From positions 1-38,246 of the forward strand of contig CAJUMS010000023.1 of assembly GCA_910587465.1 (NCBI GenBank): 38,246 nt of DNA. Reading direction: 5' to 3'. Position 1 is the stretch's first letter. The number at the start of each line of letters is the position of its first letter. Origin of the DNA: an uncultured Oscillospiraceae bacterium. GTDB taxonomy: Bacteria > Bacillota > Clostridia > Oscillospirales > Ruminococcaceae. Below the pieces are notes generated by a model that was not told the DNA's origin, searched no databases, and saw only the letters and a program-made list of their open reading frames with translations. Positions 1-7,699 of this stretch are shown piece after piece. A program made the position numbers and the translations under genes.

Positions 1-10
1 GTTGCTACTC

Positions 11-613
11 TCATTTCTTTATTATATCATATTCTGCGCTTTTCGTCCAGTCCTTAGTGACAGTCGATGTTATTTTTGCGTTGGAATAGACGGTGAATTC
101 ATGCTTTAACATTCGCATTATTTCCAGCTCGTCAACCGCGTCGGTGAGGGCGTTGTGAAGTTCACTGTAACGCATGTTGCCGCTTAACATTCGGTAGATG
201 CTTTCTACTCCATAGCCGCTTTTCAATCTGCCAGTACCGCAGCAATCAGCATTGTAAGGTATTTTCGGGTTGTATTGCCGATACGCGGCGAGTTTCATTA
301 TATCGTACCAATCGAGATATTGCAGTTCGGGAAGATGCCGATGGTCGAAAATGGCATTGTAAGCGAAAATATCGGTCACATCATTGCTTTTCAGAAAATC
401 GCACAGATCTTTCATTGCCGCGGCTCGTGAACATTCCAAATTGGGCGTGCGGACATACAGTGTATCTGTGTACATTCCACCATGATCCTTATACGGAGTG
501 AATATGTAGTACCGCTTGTCGGCAAGTGTAAAGCTGTCGAAGTCGGAGACCGCTATGCCAATCGACATTACCTCGTCGCGCCAAGTTGTTTCCGTGTCTA
601 TTACCGCAAACAT
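11..613 (-). CDS. DEDDh 3'-5' exonuclease (DnaQ/RNase T-like)
   Basis: A 200-residue stand-alone exonuclease domain. The DEDDh residues are visible: Asp6 and Glu8 in the N-terminal DTE, Asp90 in the NAIFDHRHL segment, and His153 with Asp158 in HNALTDA. Such proteins remove nucleotides from DNA or RNA 3' ends using two metal ions. No polymerase, helicase or BRCT domain is attached, so the substrate cannot be told from sequence. The start is supported by GGAGG five bases upstream of ATG. It reads leftward, and its end nearly touches the left edge of the window. It is separated from the upstream reductase by a hairpin at 645-675, so it is probably transcribed on its own or by read-through. The exonuclease fold is confident, the physiological role unknown. 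Confidence 0.85.
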   Translation of the reverse strand: MFAVIDTETTWRDEVMSIGIAVSDFDSFTLADKRYYIFTPYKDHGGMYTDTLYVRTPNLECSRAAAMKDLCDFLKSNDVTDIFAYNAIFDHRHLPELQYLDWYDIMKLAAYRQYNPKIPYNADCCGTGRLKSGYGVESIYRMLSGNMRYSELHNALTDAVDELEIMRMLKHEFTVYSNAKITSTVTKDWTKSAEYDIIKK

Positions 614-644
614 TTTGTCCTCCAGATATATCCCTTAATTATAA

Positions 645-675
645 TTATCCCTCCGAGATCGGTTCGGAGGGATAA
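645..675 (-). terminator. hairpin after the SDR gene
   Basis: A perfect 12-bp inverted repeat (TTATCCCTCCGA / TCGGAGGGATAA, 7-nt loop) starts a few bases beyond the SDR stop codon. The tail is A/T-rich rather than a clean T-tract, so termination may be partial. Confidence 0.5.
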
Positions 676-683
676 TACACAAA

Positions 684-1433
684 TCAAGTTCTTGCGCAGC
701 CGTCAACGGAGAGTATCTCGCCCGTAATATACGACGCGAGCGGACTTGCGAGGAACAAGAACGCATTCGCGATGTCCTGAGGAGTGCCGATCCTGCCGAG
801 CGGAATAGTAGAGGTGATATACTGACGCGTCTGCTCGGGGAGCGCGGAGACCATATCGGTGTCGGTAACACCGGGCGCAACCGCGTTTACTCGTATCCGA
901 TCCTTTGCCAGTTCACGCGCGAGCGACTTTGTAATACCGTTCACTGCGAACTTGGAAGCGGGATAACCAACGCCCGCGGGTTGTCCGTAAATAGATACCA
1001 TTGACGAGGTGTTGAGAATAACGCCTCCGCCGTTTTCCTTCATTATCGGCGCGGCAGCTCTTGCAGTATAGAAGCAGGAGTTTACGTTAAGCTGCATGAT
1101 CTTGTCGAAATTCTTGGGGTCGTAATTGTAAAGCGAATCGGAGGCGCTTATTCCCGCATTGTTGACAACGATATCTATTCTGCCGTACTTTGTCTTTACA
1201 TCGCTGATTGCTTTTTCAACGCTCGCGTAGTCTGTCAGATCGGGAGACATACCCTCGACTTCAAAATTGCTGTTCTCGGCTTTCAGTGCCTCCACTGCCT
1301 TCTTTGCGGTATCGCGTCTCGAACCGCAGAGAACTACCTTAGCCTTGTTTTCAAGAAACGTACGCACGATTGCATATCCAATACCGCGCGTTCCTCCGGT
1401 AACAAAAGCAACCTGATCCTTTAATAGCTCCAT
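684..1433 (-). CDS. SDR-family oxidoreductase, FabG-like
   Basis: A 249-residue classical short-chain dehydrogenase/reductase. It has the cofactor motif TGGTRGIG (residues 12-19), NNAG at 91-94, catalytic Ser143/144 and the YxxxK pair Tyr157/Lys161 in YPASK. It ends in the usual C-terminal segment YITGEILSVDGC. This is the length and layout of 3-oxoacyl-ACP reductases, but there are no fatty-acid genes nearby, so the substrate is open. The open frame extends upstream to 1496, but I place the start at 1433: a strong GGAGG lies nine bases upstream, and a TTGACA-N17-TATAAT promoter occupies the region a longer protein would need. It is probably monocistronic. Confidence 0.9.
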   Translation of the reverse strand: MELLKDQVAFVTGGTRGIGYAIVRTFLENKAKVVLCGSRRDTAKKAVEALKAENSNFEVEGMSPDLTDYASVEKAISDVKTKYGRIDIVVNNAGISASDSLYNYDPKNFDKIMQLNVNSCFYTARAAAPIMKENGGGVILNTSSMVSIYGQPAGVGYPASKFAVNGITKSLARELAKDRIRVNAVAPGVTDTDMVSALPEQTRQYITSTIPLGRIGTPQDIANAFLFLASPLASYITGEILSVDGCART

Positions 1434-1467
1434 AAAAACATACCTCCGCAATAAATTTGATAAAGTA

Positions 1468-1496
1468 ATTATACCACATATTATTTCAAATGTCAA
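1468..1496 (-). promoter_or_regulatory. sigma-A promoter of the SDR gene
   Basis: TTGACA, 17-bp spacer, TATAAT, reading leftward. The -10 box lies about 35 bp upstream of the chosen ATG. Confidence 0.8.
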
Positions 1497-1539
1497 CAGC
1501 GATATTCTGAACAGGACGGTATTTCAAGAGACGGAACGA

Positions 1540-2841
1540 TCAAAAAAAGCCGTTTATACAATTCTTTTGCTCTATAATATACAGCAGCATTTCGCGGTTT
1601 GTTTTCGCCAACTCCTTATATTCGTTGACGCTTTCAAAATACGCCACGCAAATCATCTGTATAGAGCAAATAACATAGTAGACAGCCTGTTTTTCTTCAG
1701 CCGTTAAAGGATTGACACTGTCGTAACCGTGCAGGATAGAATCCAATATTTCCGAGAATTTATCATAAGCGTTTTCGGTATCCCGCTGCTCGGACAGTAT
1801 TCCCGTGGCGCAATAGCAGGGATCCCATAAACGCACACTCCGTTCGCTCAGCTCAAAGTCGGCAAAACCGATTACTTCGCCGTTATTAAACAAAATATTG
1901 CACGGATTGGTGTCGCGATGTATCAATTGCTTGGGCAGCTTTTCAAACAGCGCGCCGAAATCTCGAATATACTCCTCAAAAAAGCTCTCCGAAATCCCCA
2001 TATTCCATTGAATATTCTGTTTTTTCACGAGCGGCAACGCCCATTCGGTCACATGCTCAAATAAGTTCTGCTCGAACGGCTGAATGTCACTTTCTACCTT
2101 AGCCAGTGCATTATGCAGTTTGGCGATACTTTGTCCGTATTTGAACCCGAAATCACCGCATTTCGCACCAAAGCGTTCGGCTTTGGACAGCGGCTCGCCC
2201 GTTGACTTGCGTATCAGCACAAAACAATTCTTATCGTCCGTAAGCTCTCCGCCGTCTTTTGTCGGGATCGGAACCGCCGCGGCGAGACCTTGCGACGCCA
2301 TAGCTTTCGCAATCCGTGCGTTCAGCAGCAGCGCTGCCCTATCACCCGTTTTAAGGATATAGTCCTTACCAACTTGCCATACATTGTTTGCCGTTTTTGT
2401 ACCGTCCATGATCTTCACGTCGCTGATGGGCAGACCCTGCGGAATGTCCCAATTGTTCAGTACTTTTCTCAATTCTGTTTCAGTTAACATAGATAATACC
2501 TCCGAAGTTGATTGATGAGTTCCGTAAATGGATAAATATTTTTTTGGAGAACAGCCATACATTCGCAAAAATGCCTTGTAAAATCCGGCATAGGTGTTGA
2601 AGCCGTATTCCATTGCCGCGTCTATCGCCTTGCGCTTAACGCTTATTTCCTCCAGCGCGCGATCCAGACGCCGCCTGTTTATATAGGCAGCCAACGACAC
2701 ACCCGTCACCTGCGCAAACAGGTATTGATAGTGACATACCGAATAGCCGGCCATCTGAGCTAAATCCTCGGGCGTAATATCGGTTTTCAGGTTTTGCTCT
2801 ATATAAGCGATACCTGCTCTGATAATATCGGCGTTTTGCAT
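1540..2841 (-). CDS. AraC-type HTH fused to an aminoglycoside phosphotransferase-like kinase
   Basis: 433 residues in two parts. Residues 1-105 are a complete AraC/XylS DNA-binding domain with two helix-turn-helices (TPEDLAQMAGYS and the AMEYGFNTYAGFYKAFLRMYG segment). Residues 118-433 are an APH/choline-kinase-like domain: the Brenner motif HRDTNPCN at 308-315 gives catalytic Asp310 and Asn315, and the metal-binding Asp328 sits in GFADFE. Such kinases phosphorylate small hydroxylated molecules, and some inactivate antibiotics. Here the substrate is unknown. GGAGG precedes the first ATG. A second GGAGG sits eight bases upstream of in-frame Met118, exactly at the domain boundary, so the kinase may also be made alone. 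A TATAAT box at 2869-2874 is the likely -10 element. Domain calls are confident; a resistance role would be a guess. Confidence 0.88.
   Translation of the reverse strand: MQNADIIRAGIAYIEQNLKTDITPEDLAQMAGYSVCHYQYLFAQVTGVSLAAYINRRRLDRALEEISVKRKAIDAAMEYGFNTYAGFYKAFLRMYGCSPKKYLSIYGTHQSTSEVLSMLTETELRKVLNNWDIPQGLPISDVKIMDGTKTANNVWQVGKDYILKTGDRAALLLNARIAKAMASQGLAAAVPIPTKDGGELTDDKNCFVLIRKSTGEPLSKAERFGAKCGDFGFKYGQSIAKLHNALAKVESDIQPFEQNLFEHVTEWALPLVKKQNIQWNMGISESFFEEYIRDFGALFEKLPKQLIHRDTNPCNILFNNGEVIGFADFELSERSVRLWDPCYCATGILSEQRDTENAYDKFSEILDSILHGYDSVNPLTAEEKQAVYYVICSIQMICVAYFESVNEYKELAKTNREMLLYIIEQKNCINGFF
2488..2507 (-). promoter_or_regulatory. internal Shine-Dalgarno and ATG at the AraC/kinase junction
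   Basis: Reading leftward, GGAGG is followed by eight bases and an in-frame ATG encoding Met118 of the fusion protein. Spacing and sequence are as good as those of true starts in this window. Confidence 0.55.
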
Positions 2842-3016
2842 GAAAGTCCTCCTTCCTGGGATAGTTTCATTATATCACATAGGAACGGCAAAAACATTTC
2901 CTGGTTTTCGAAAGTTATAAAACAGCCGAAGCGTGTCAATATTAACGCTCGATACCTGCCTCTCGGTCAATATAAACACGCTCCGGTGTTATATTCAAAA
3001 ATTTGTACGATCAGAT

Positions 3017-4576
3017 TTAAACCTCGTAATATCCCGCAAAGCAAGGCGGAACGGCAATTTTTCCGTTGTCCACTGACAGTCCCTCGCCTACCGAGTATAT
3101 TTTCTCCTTCAGAAAAAACTCGCAGTCGTAGGTTACTTCTCTGTCGGAGGGATTAATTATCACGAGAATTTTTTCGTCTTTGTCACTTCTTAAATATGCC
3201 AGCGGATAGGCATTCTTTTCGGCGCACAGAAATTCTATCTCACCACGGCTCTGCAAAGCTTTGTGTGACTGACGGACTTCAATAAGCCGCTTTATTTCAT
3301 TATAGAGTGAGTTTTCATCGGACATCTGCGACTTTACAGTAGGGCGGTCCGGGCTGTCGTCCTGCTTGATGTAGAGCTCATCGGCGGGAGCGGAACTGAA
3401 ACCGGCGTTGGTGGAATTATCCCACTGCATAGGCGAACGCGAGCCTGTTCTGCCGTATCCGCCCTCGACCGATGCGAGGTTCTCCACATACCGCATGCCG
3501 ATCTCGTCGCCGTAGTAAATAAACGGCGCACCCGGCATTGACAGCAGAAACGCAAAAGCAGTCTTAAGCTCGTTGCCGTAACAATCTCGGGCAAGTCTGT
3601 CCATATCGTGATTTCCCGAGGGTATACAGATAAGCCCTCTTTTACCGGATTTTTCGTAATTTTCTATATATTTTTTTACAAATTCGGAAACGTCGCCCTT
3701 GCCGCGTCTCGAGAAAAACGGCTCGCCGCATCGGAACAGATCGTTATAGTGTGACGGTCCGAAATGCAGCAGAAAATCCATATGGAATCCGCCAAGTAAA
3801 GACTTGTCGGGTTCGCCCCACTCGGAGACCATTGCCGCCAGCGGAAACTCCCTATCGAGAAATTCGCGGACGTTCTGCCATAATTTTATAGTCCCCTTAT
3901 TGCCCTCGTCGTGCTTTACCAATGACCCGGCCATATCCACGCGAAAGCCGTCGCAGCCCATTCCCAGCCAGAACCGCATAATGTTCTTAAGCTCCTCAAG
4001 AGTAGCTCTTGCACCCTCACTGTCCATGGACTGCTGCCATTTTTTATCGGGATCGGGTTTGTAAAATCCGTAATTCAGCGCGGGCTGGTGTGAAAAAAAA
4101 TTCACCGCGCAGGAGCCGTCTCTGTCGGAAATGCCGCGTATGCAGCCCATTCCCTGCGGCTCCTCCCAGATGCTGTCCGTCCAGACGTAGCGATCAGTGT
4201 ACGCATTTCTTTCTGCTTTCATAGATTCCTTGAACCATTTGTGCTCAACGGAGGTGTGCCCGGGGACAAGGTCGAGAAGAACGTGCATACCGCGCTTGTG
4301 GACCTCGTCAAAGAGCCGCTTTAAATCCTCGTTAGTGCCGTAGCGCGGCGCGGCGGAATAATAATCGGAAACGTCGTAGCCTGCGTCGCCGAACGGCGAC
4401 TTAAAGCAAGGATTAAGCCATATCGCATTGCAGCCAAGCTCCTTAATGTAATCAAGCTTGCCGATAATCCCGTTAAAATCTCCTATCCCGTCGCCGTTGC
4501 TGTCGCAGAAAGATTGAGGATATATCTCGTAAAAAATCGCGTTGTCAAGCCACGCGGGCTGATTAATGGTATCCAT
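3017..4576 (-). CDS. GH13 alpha-glucosidase/alpha-amylase family enzyme
   Basis: 519 residues with the GH13 (beta/alpha)8 barrel. Conserved regions are visible: DLVPGHTS at 102-109 (region I), GFRVD with nucleophile Asp214 (region II), acid/base Glu252 in VSEWG (region III), and GNHD with Asp324 (region IV). The N-terminal FYEIYPQSFCDSNGDGIGDF is typical of the oligo-1,6-glucosidase/trehalulose-type branch. No signal peptide, so it acts on imported malto- or isomalto-oligosaccharides or related alpha-glucosides in the cytoplasm. Exact specificity cannot be set from sequence. GGGAGG lies upstream of the ATG, and a leftward promoter at 4638-4666 precedes it. It appears to be a single-gene unit next to a decayed AraC regulator that may once have controlled it. 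Confidence 0.88.
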   Translation of the reverse strand: MDTINQPAWLDNAIFYEIYPQSFCDSNGDGIGDFNGIIGKLDYIKELGCNAIWLNPCFKSPFGDAGYDVSDYYSAAPRYGTNEDLKRLFDEVHKRGMHVLLDLVPGHTSVEHKWFKESMKAERNAYTDRYVWTDSIWEEPQGMGCIRGISDRDGSCAVNFFSHQPALNYGFYKPDPDKKWQQSMDSEGARATLEELKNIMRFWLGMGCDGFRVDMAGSLVKHDEGNKGTIKLWQNVREFLDREFPLAAMVSEWGEPDKSLLGGFHMDFLLHFGPSHYNDLFRCGEPFFSRRGKGDVSEFVKKYIENYEKSGKRGLICIPSGNHDMDRLARDCYGNELKTAFAFLLSMPGAPFIYYGDEIGMRYVENLASVEGGYGRTGSRSPMQWDNSTNAGFSSAPADELYIKQDDSPDRPTVKSQMSDENSLYNEIKRLIEVRQSHKALQSRGEIEFLCAEKNAYPLAYLRSDKDEKILVIINPSDREVTYDCEFFLKEKIYSVGEGLSVDNGKIAVPPCFAGYYEV

Positions 4577-4637
4577 AAATTAAAACCTCCCTTAATAAAT
4601 TTTAATGCCGAAATATCAAAATATATTTCTATATAAT

Positions 4638-4666
4638 ATAATACTATAAAAAAATGTGAAAATCAA
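4638..4666 (-). promoter_or_regulatory. promoter of the GH13 gene
   Basis: TTGATT, 17-bp spacer, TATTAT on the minus strand, about 60 bp upstream of the GH13 start codon. Confidence 0.6.
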
Positions 4667-4701
4667 GCAAAATAATACTGATTTACAATATTATAATATT
4701 T

Positions 4702-5185
4702 TTAGCGTTGAACGGCAAAAGTAACTGCGAATATTAAAACAATATCATATTTATATTTTTCGAAATGTATTTCGGTGGGAGTTCGTTTGTAATATTCGCA
4801 TATTTTTCGGCTCAAGTCATTGGCGCAGCATAAGCCCGTATTGGCGGCGATATCCGCAATCTTGATATTATCCGCGCAGTTCTGCTCAATATACGCATTA
4901 ACGCTGTCGGAGAGGCGTTTCGCGGAGTGCGGAGCGATCTCCTGTATGCGAGGACGGTACTCTTCATAAAATGCCGAGAGCACACCGAAAGCCGCGCTGA
5001 GTTCCTCGTAAACATTTCCGCCATTTTGGATGATACCGACCATACGGTCAAAGCTGCCGTGCAGAGCGGATGCGTTCCCGATACGGATAAAGCAGCGTAT
5101 ACCCGTATCAGTGAACATAGCAAAAAGATCGGGGCGCACAAGCTGTTTTTTCGGCTTCCGCGGGTGCGTATGAACATCAAAAAAT
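4702..5185 (-). pseudogene. truncated AraC-family regulator
   Basis: Reading leftward the frame gives an AraC-type sensory-domain tail (around RPDLFAMFTDTGIR, FDRMVGIIQNGG and YEELSAAFGVLSAFYEEYRPR), then the first helix-turn-helix (YIEQNCADNIKIADIAANTG). After that the second helix-turn-helix is missing or scrambled, and the frame ends in unrelated sequence. At the other end no start codon with a ribosome site is found, and the frame is closed by a stop just upstream. Both ends of the gene are therefore lost. It lies divergently against a decayed lipoprotein gene, so this interval seems to be the scar of a deletion or rearrangement. The family call rests on one HTH and general layout. Confidence 0.6.
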
Positions 5186-5804
5186 ATATAACCGACATAT
5201 TATGCGCGGCAATGCTGCCTTCTTTCTGACGGGGTGCGGCAAAAACAATGAAAGCGAATCTGATTTGAGTTCACAAACTAATTTAACGGAGAGCACAAGC
5301 AGCACGGAGGAAATCAAGGAGATCCCCGGTGCGGAGCTCAACAGCGCCTACAAAAACGCTCCGAGGTTAACTCTTCAGCGGGCACAGAACCGTCGATAAT
5401 GCGATCCGCAAAAAGTCACGAAGCGCGCTACAAATGGTATAAATCGGCGATTAACGACGCTTACGACACCTACGGAATGAAGTTGGCGCATATCAGCGCA
5501 GATATGAATGAGGCAAATAAGGTGGACACGGAATGGATAATCCATCTCGCCAACAAGCTGGAGAATGAGACCGATGAGCGCTACGACTACGGCGAAATAA
5601 AGATAGCAGCCTCCGACAAGCTCGGTTTGTGGAATATCGCCAAGGCAATGCTTGCCAACGAGCAGCTGCGCGACGCGATAAACATCCTTGCTGAATACTA
5701 TAAATACATGGGCAAACAACGATGTAAGTAGGCTTAATACCGAGTACGGCAAGGCGGTATGGTACACCGAGGGCGCGTTGAGCGTTGATGTAATTGAATA
5801 TTGA
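5170..5804 (+). pseudogene. frameshifted lipoprotein gene
   Basis: A signal peptide starts at 5170 (MNIKKYITDILCAAM...) and is broken by a frameshift. The lipobox LTGC and a Ser/Thr/Glu-rich linker (GKNNESESDLSS) continue in the next frame to about 5399. A globular, mostly helical part (KWYKSAINDAYDTYG, NILAEYYKYMG) continues in the third frame to 5731. A last piece (NDVSRLNTEYGKAVWYTEG) ends at 5804 in yet another frame. Joined together these read like one secreted lipoprotein of about 200 residues. No family is recognised. No Shine-Dalgarno sequence precedes the ATG, so the promoter end is probably lost as well. Confidence 0.65.
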
Positions 5805-5806
5805 TA

Positions 5807-5835
5807 TTGATTTTTTGACTGAATTGTGGTATTAT
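5807..5835 (+). promoter_or_regulatory. promoter of the GH35 gene
   Basis: TTGATT, 17-bp spacer, TATTAT. The -10 box lies inside the left arm of the palindrome at 5818-5857. Confidence 0.5.
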
Positions 5836-5857
5836 TACAATAATACCACAATTCAGT
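5818..5857. promoter_or_regulatory. perfect 19-bp-arm palindrome, probable operator of GH35
   Basis: Two perfect 19-base arms (left arm ACTGAATTGTGGTATTATT) are separated by two bases, ending ten bases before the gene's Shine-Dalgarno sequence. No T-tract follows on either strand, so it is a poor terminator. It covers the -10 box and the predicted transcription start, as a repressor operator would. Confidence 0.55.
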
Positions 5858-5873
5858 TTGTAAGGAGTAATTT

Positions 5874-7616
5874 ATGTTTGAGATCAAAGACAAATTTTAT
5901 CTTAACAGCGAGCCTTTCCAAATAATCTCTGGAGCAATTCACTATTTCCGCACCGTTCCCGAATATTGGCGCGACAGGCTTGAAAAGCTTGTCAATATGG
6001 GCTGTAATACAGTTGAAACGTATATTCCGTGGAATTTTCACGAGCCGAACAGGGGAGAATTCCTCTGGGAGGGGAGCCGTGACGTCTGCCGTTTTATCGA
6101 AACGGCAAAAGAGCTTGGGATATATATGATCGTGCGTCCGTCGCCGTACATCTGCGCGGAGTGGGAATTTGGCGGGCTGCCCGCATGGCTTCTCAAGGAC
6201 AGGGGGATACGGCTGCGCTGCTCATACAAGCCGTATCTTGACGCGGTTTATGAATATTACCGCGAACTTATGCCAAAACTTGCACAATATCAAATTGACA
6301 AGGGCGGCAATATCATCTTAATGCAGATCGAGAACGAATACGGATACTACGGCAACGATACGGCGTATCTCAAGTTCCTGCGCGACACTATGCGCGAATT
6401 CGGTATCACCGTGCCGTTCGTAACCTCGGACGGTCCGTGGAGCGAGCCGATTTTCAAGTCGGGAATGGTCGACGGAGCTCTGCCTACGGGCAACTTTGGC
6501 TCGGGTGCGGAATGGCAGTTTGAACAGATGAAAAAGTTTATCGGAGATGACAAACCGCTGATGTGTATGGAATTCTGGAACGGTTGGTTTGACGCGTGGG
6601 GAGAGGAACACCACATCACACATCCCGAAAAAGCCGCCGCGGAGCTTGACGAGCTGTTAAAGCGCGGCAGCGTGAACTTCTATATGTTTGAGGGTGGCAC
6701 GAATTTCGGCTTTATGAGCGGTCGAAACATCGGCAGCAAGACTGCCGATGTGACCTCTTACGATTACGACTCGCCCCTCACCGAGGATGGCAGGATCACC
6801 GAAAAATACGAACAATTCAAGAGTATTATCTCAAAATATCGGCATTTTGCTCCGATACCCCTTACCATTGAAATAAAGCGTAAGGCATACGGTGAAATTC
6901 CCTGCATGGGCAGCACGGAGCTGCTTGCGAACGCCGACAGACTCTCCGTGCCGGTTAAGTCGGTCTACCCGCTGTCAATGGAGGATATCGGACAGAATTA
7001 CGGCTATATCCTCTATCGGCTGCAAGTCCGCAACAACGAGACGGTGAACGATATCCGTCTTGAAAACGCCGCCGACAGGGTGTTGGGCTATCATGACGGC
7101 GCGTATCTGTTCACGGCATTCGCGGAAAACATATGGGAGAAATTCGAGCTTTCGGAAAAGCGCTCCGGCGGCGTAATCGACCTGCTGTGTGAAAACATCG
7201 GGCGCGAGAATTTCGGCACGGGTCTCGAAAATCAGCGCAAGGGAATACTCGGCGGTGTGAAGATCAACGATCACCGTGCTTTCGGCTTCGAGATATTCCC
7301 TCTGCCTTTGGACGAAAAGCAGCTTTCCGCGCTCAAATTCGACGAAAATCCCGTCGGGAACGCTCCCGCGTTTTTCCGATTTGACTTTGACGTTGACGAG
7401 CCCTGCGATACGTTCCTTGATACGGATGGTTTCGGCAAGGGCTGCGCGTTTGTGAACGGTTTCAACCTTGGGCGTTTCTGGGAGATAGGTCCGCAAAAGC
7501 GGTTGTATATCCCTGCGCCTCTGCTGAAAAAAGGTCCAAACACGATAATTCTTTTCGAGACGGAGGGCAAGCACGCGGACAGGATACTACTTTCCGACAC
7601 CCCCGACCTTGGCTGA
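5874..7616 (+). CDS. GH35 beta-galactosidase
   Basis: 580 residues. The GH35 barrel is clear: SGAIHYFR at 19-26, the family signature GGLPAWLL at 100-107, acid/base Glu155 in QIENEYG, and nucleophile Glu233 in CMEFWNGW. The C-terminal half carries the beta-sandwich jelly-roll domains usual in this family, ending with FVNGFNLGRFWEIGPQ. No signal peptide, so it removes terminal beta-linked galactose from imported oligosaccharides in the cytosol. AAGGAG precedes the ATG. Single gene between its own promoter/palindrome and a strong terminator. A lactose or galactan-oligosaccharide role is inference, since no transporter is adjacent. Confidence 0.93.
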   Translation: MFEIKDKFYLNSEPFQIISGAIHYFRTVPEYWRDRLEKLVNMGCNTVETYIPWNFHEPNRGEFLWEGSRDVCRFIETAKELGIYMIVRPSPYICAEWEFGGLPAWLLKDRGIRLRCSYKPYLDAVYEYYRELMPKLAQYQIDKGGNIILMQIENEYGYYGNDTAYLKFLRDTMREFGITVPFVTSDGPWSEPIFKSGMVDGALPTGNFGSGAEWQFEQMKKFIGDDKPLMCMEFWNGWFDAWGEEHHITHPEKAAAELDELLKRGSVNFYMFEGGTNFGFMSGRNIGSKTADVTSYDYDSPLTEDGRITEKYEQFKSIISKYRHFAPIPLTIEIKRKAYGEIPCMGSTELLANADRLSVPVKSVYPLSMEDIGQNYGYILYRLQVRNNETVNDIRLENAADRVLGYHDGAYLFTAFAENIWEKFELSEKRSGGVIDLLCENIGRENFGTGLENQRKGILGGVKINDHRAFGFEIFPLPLDEKQLSALKFDENPVGNAPAFFRFDFDVDEPCDTFLDTDGFGKGCAFVNGFNLGRFWEIGPQKRLYIPAPLLKKGPNTIILFETEGKHADRILLSDTPDLG

Positions 7617-7623
7617 ACAAACC

Positions 7624-7661
7624 AGTATAAAAGGCAGCCTGTACAGGCTGCCTTTTATACT
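7624..7661. terminator. bidirectional terminator between GH35 and nfnB
   Basis: A perfect 38-bp palindrome (19-base arms, starting AGTATAAAAGGCAGCCTG) lies between two convergent genes, with A/T runs at the stem base on both sides. Confidence 0.8.
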
Positions 7662-7699
7662 GCGAAAAATAATAACGAATAATATTTCTGTTTGTTAAA

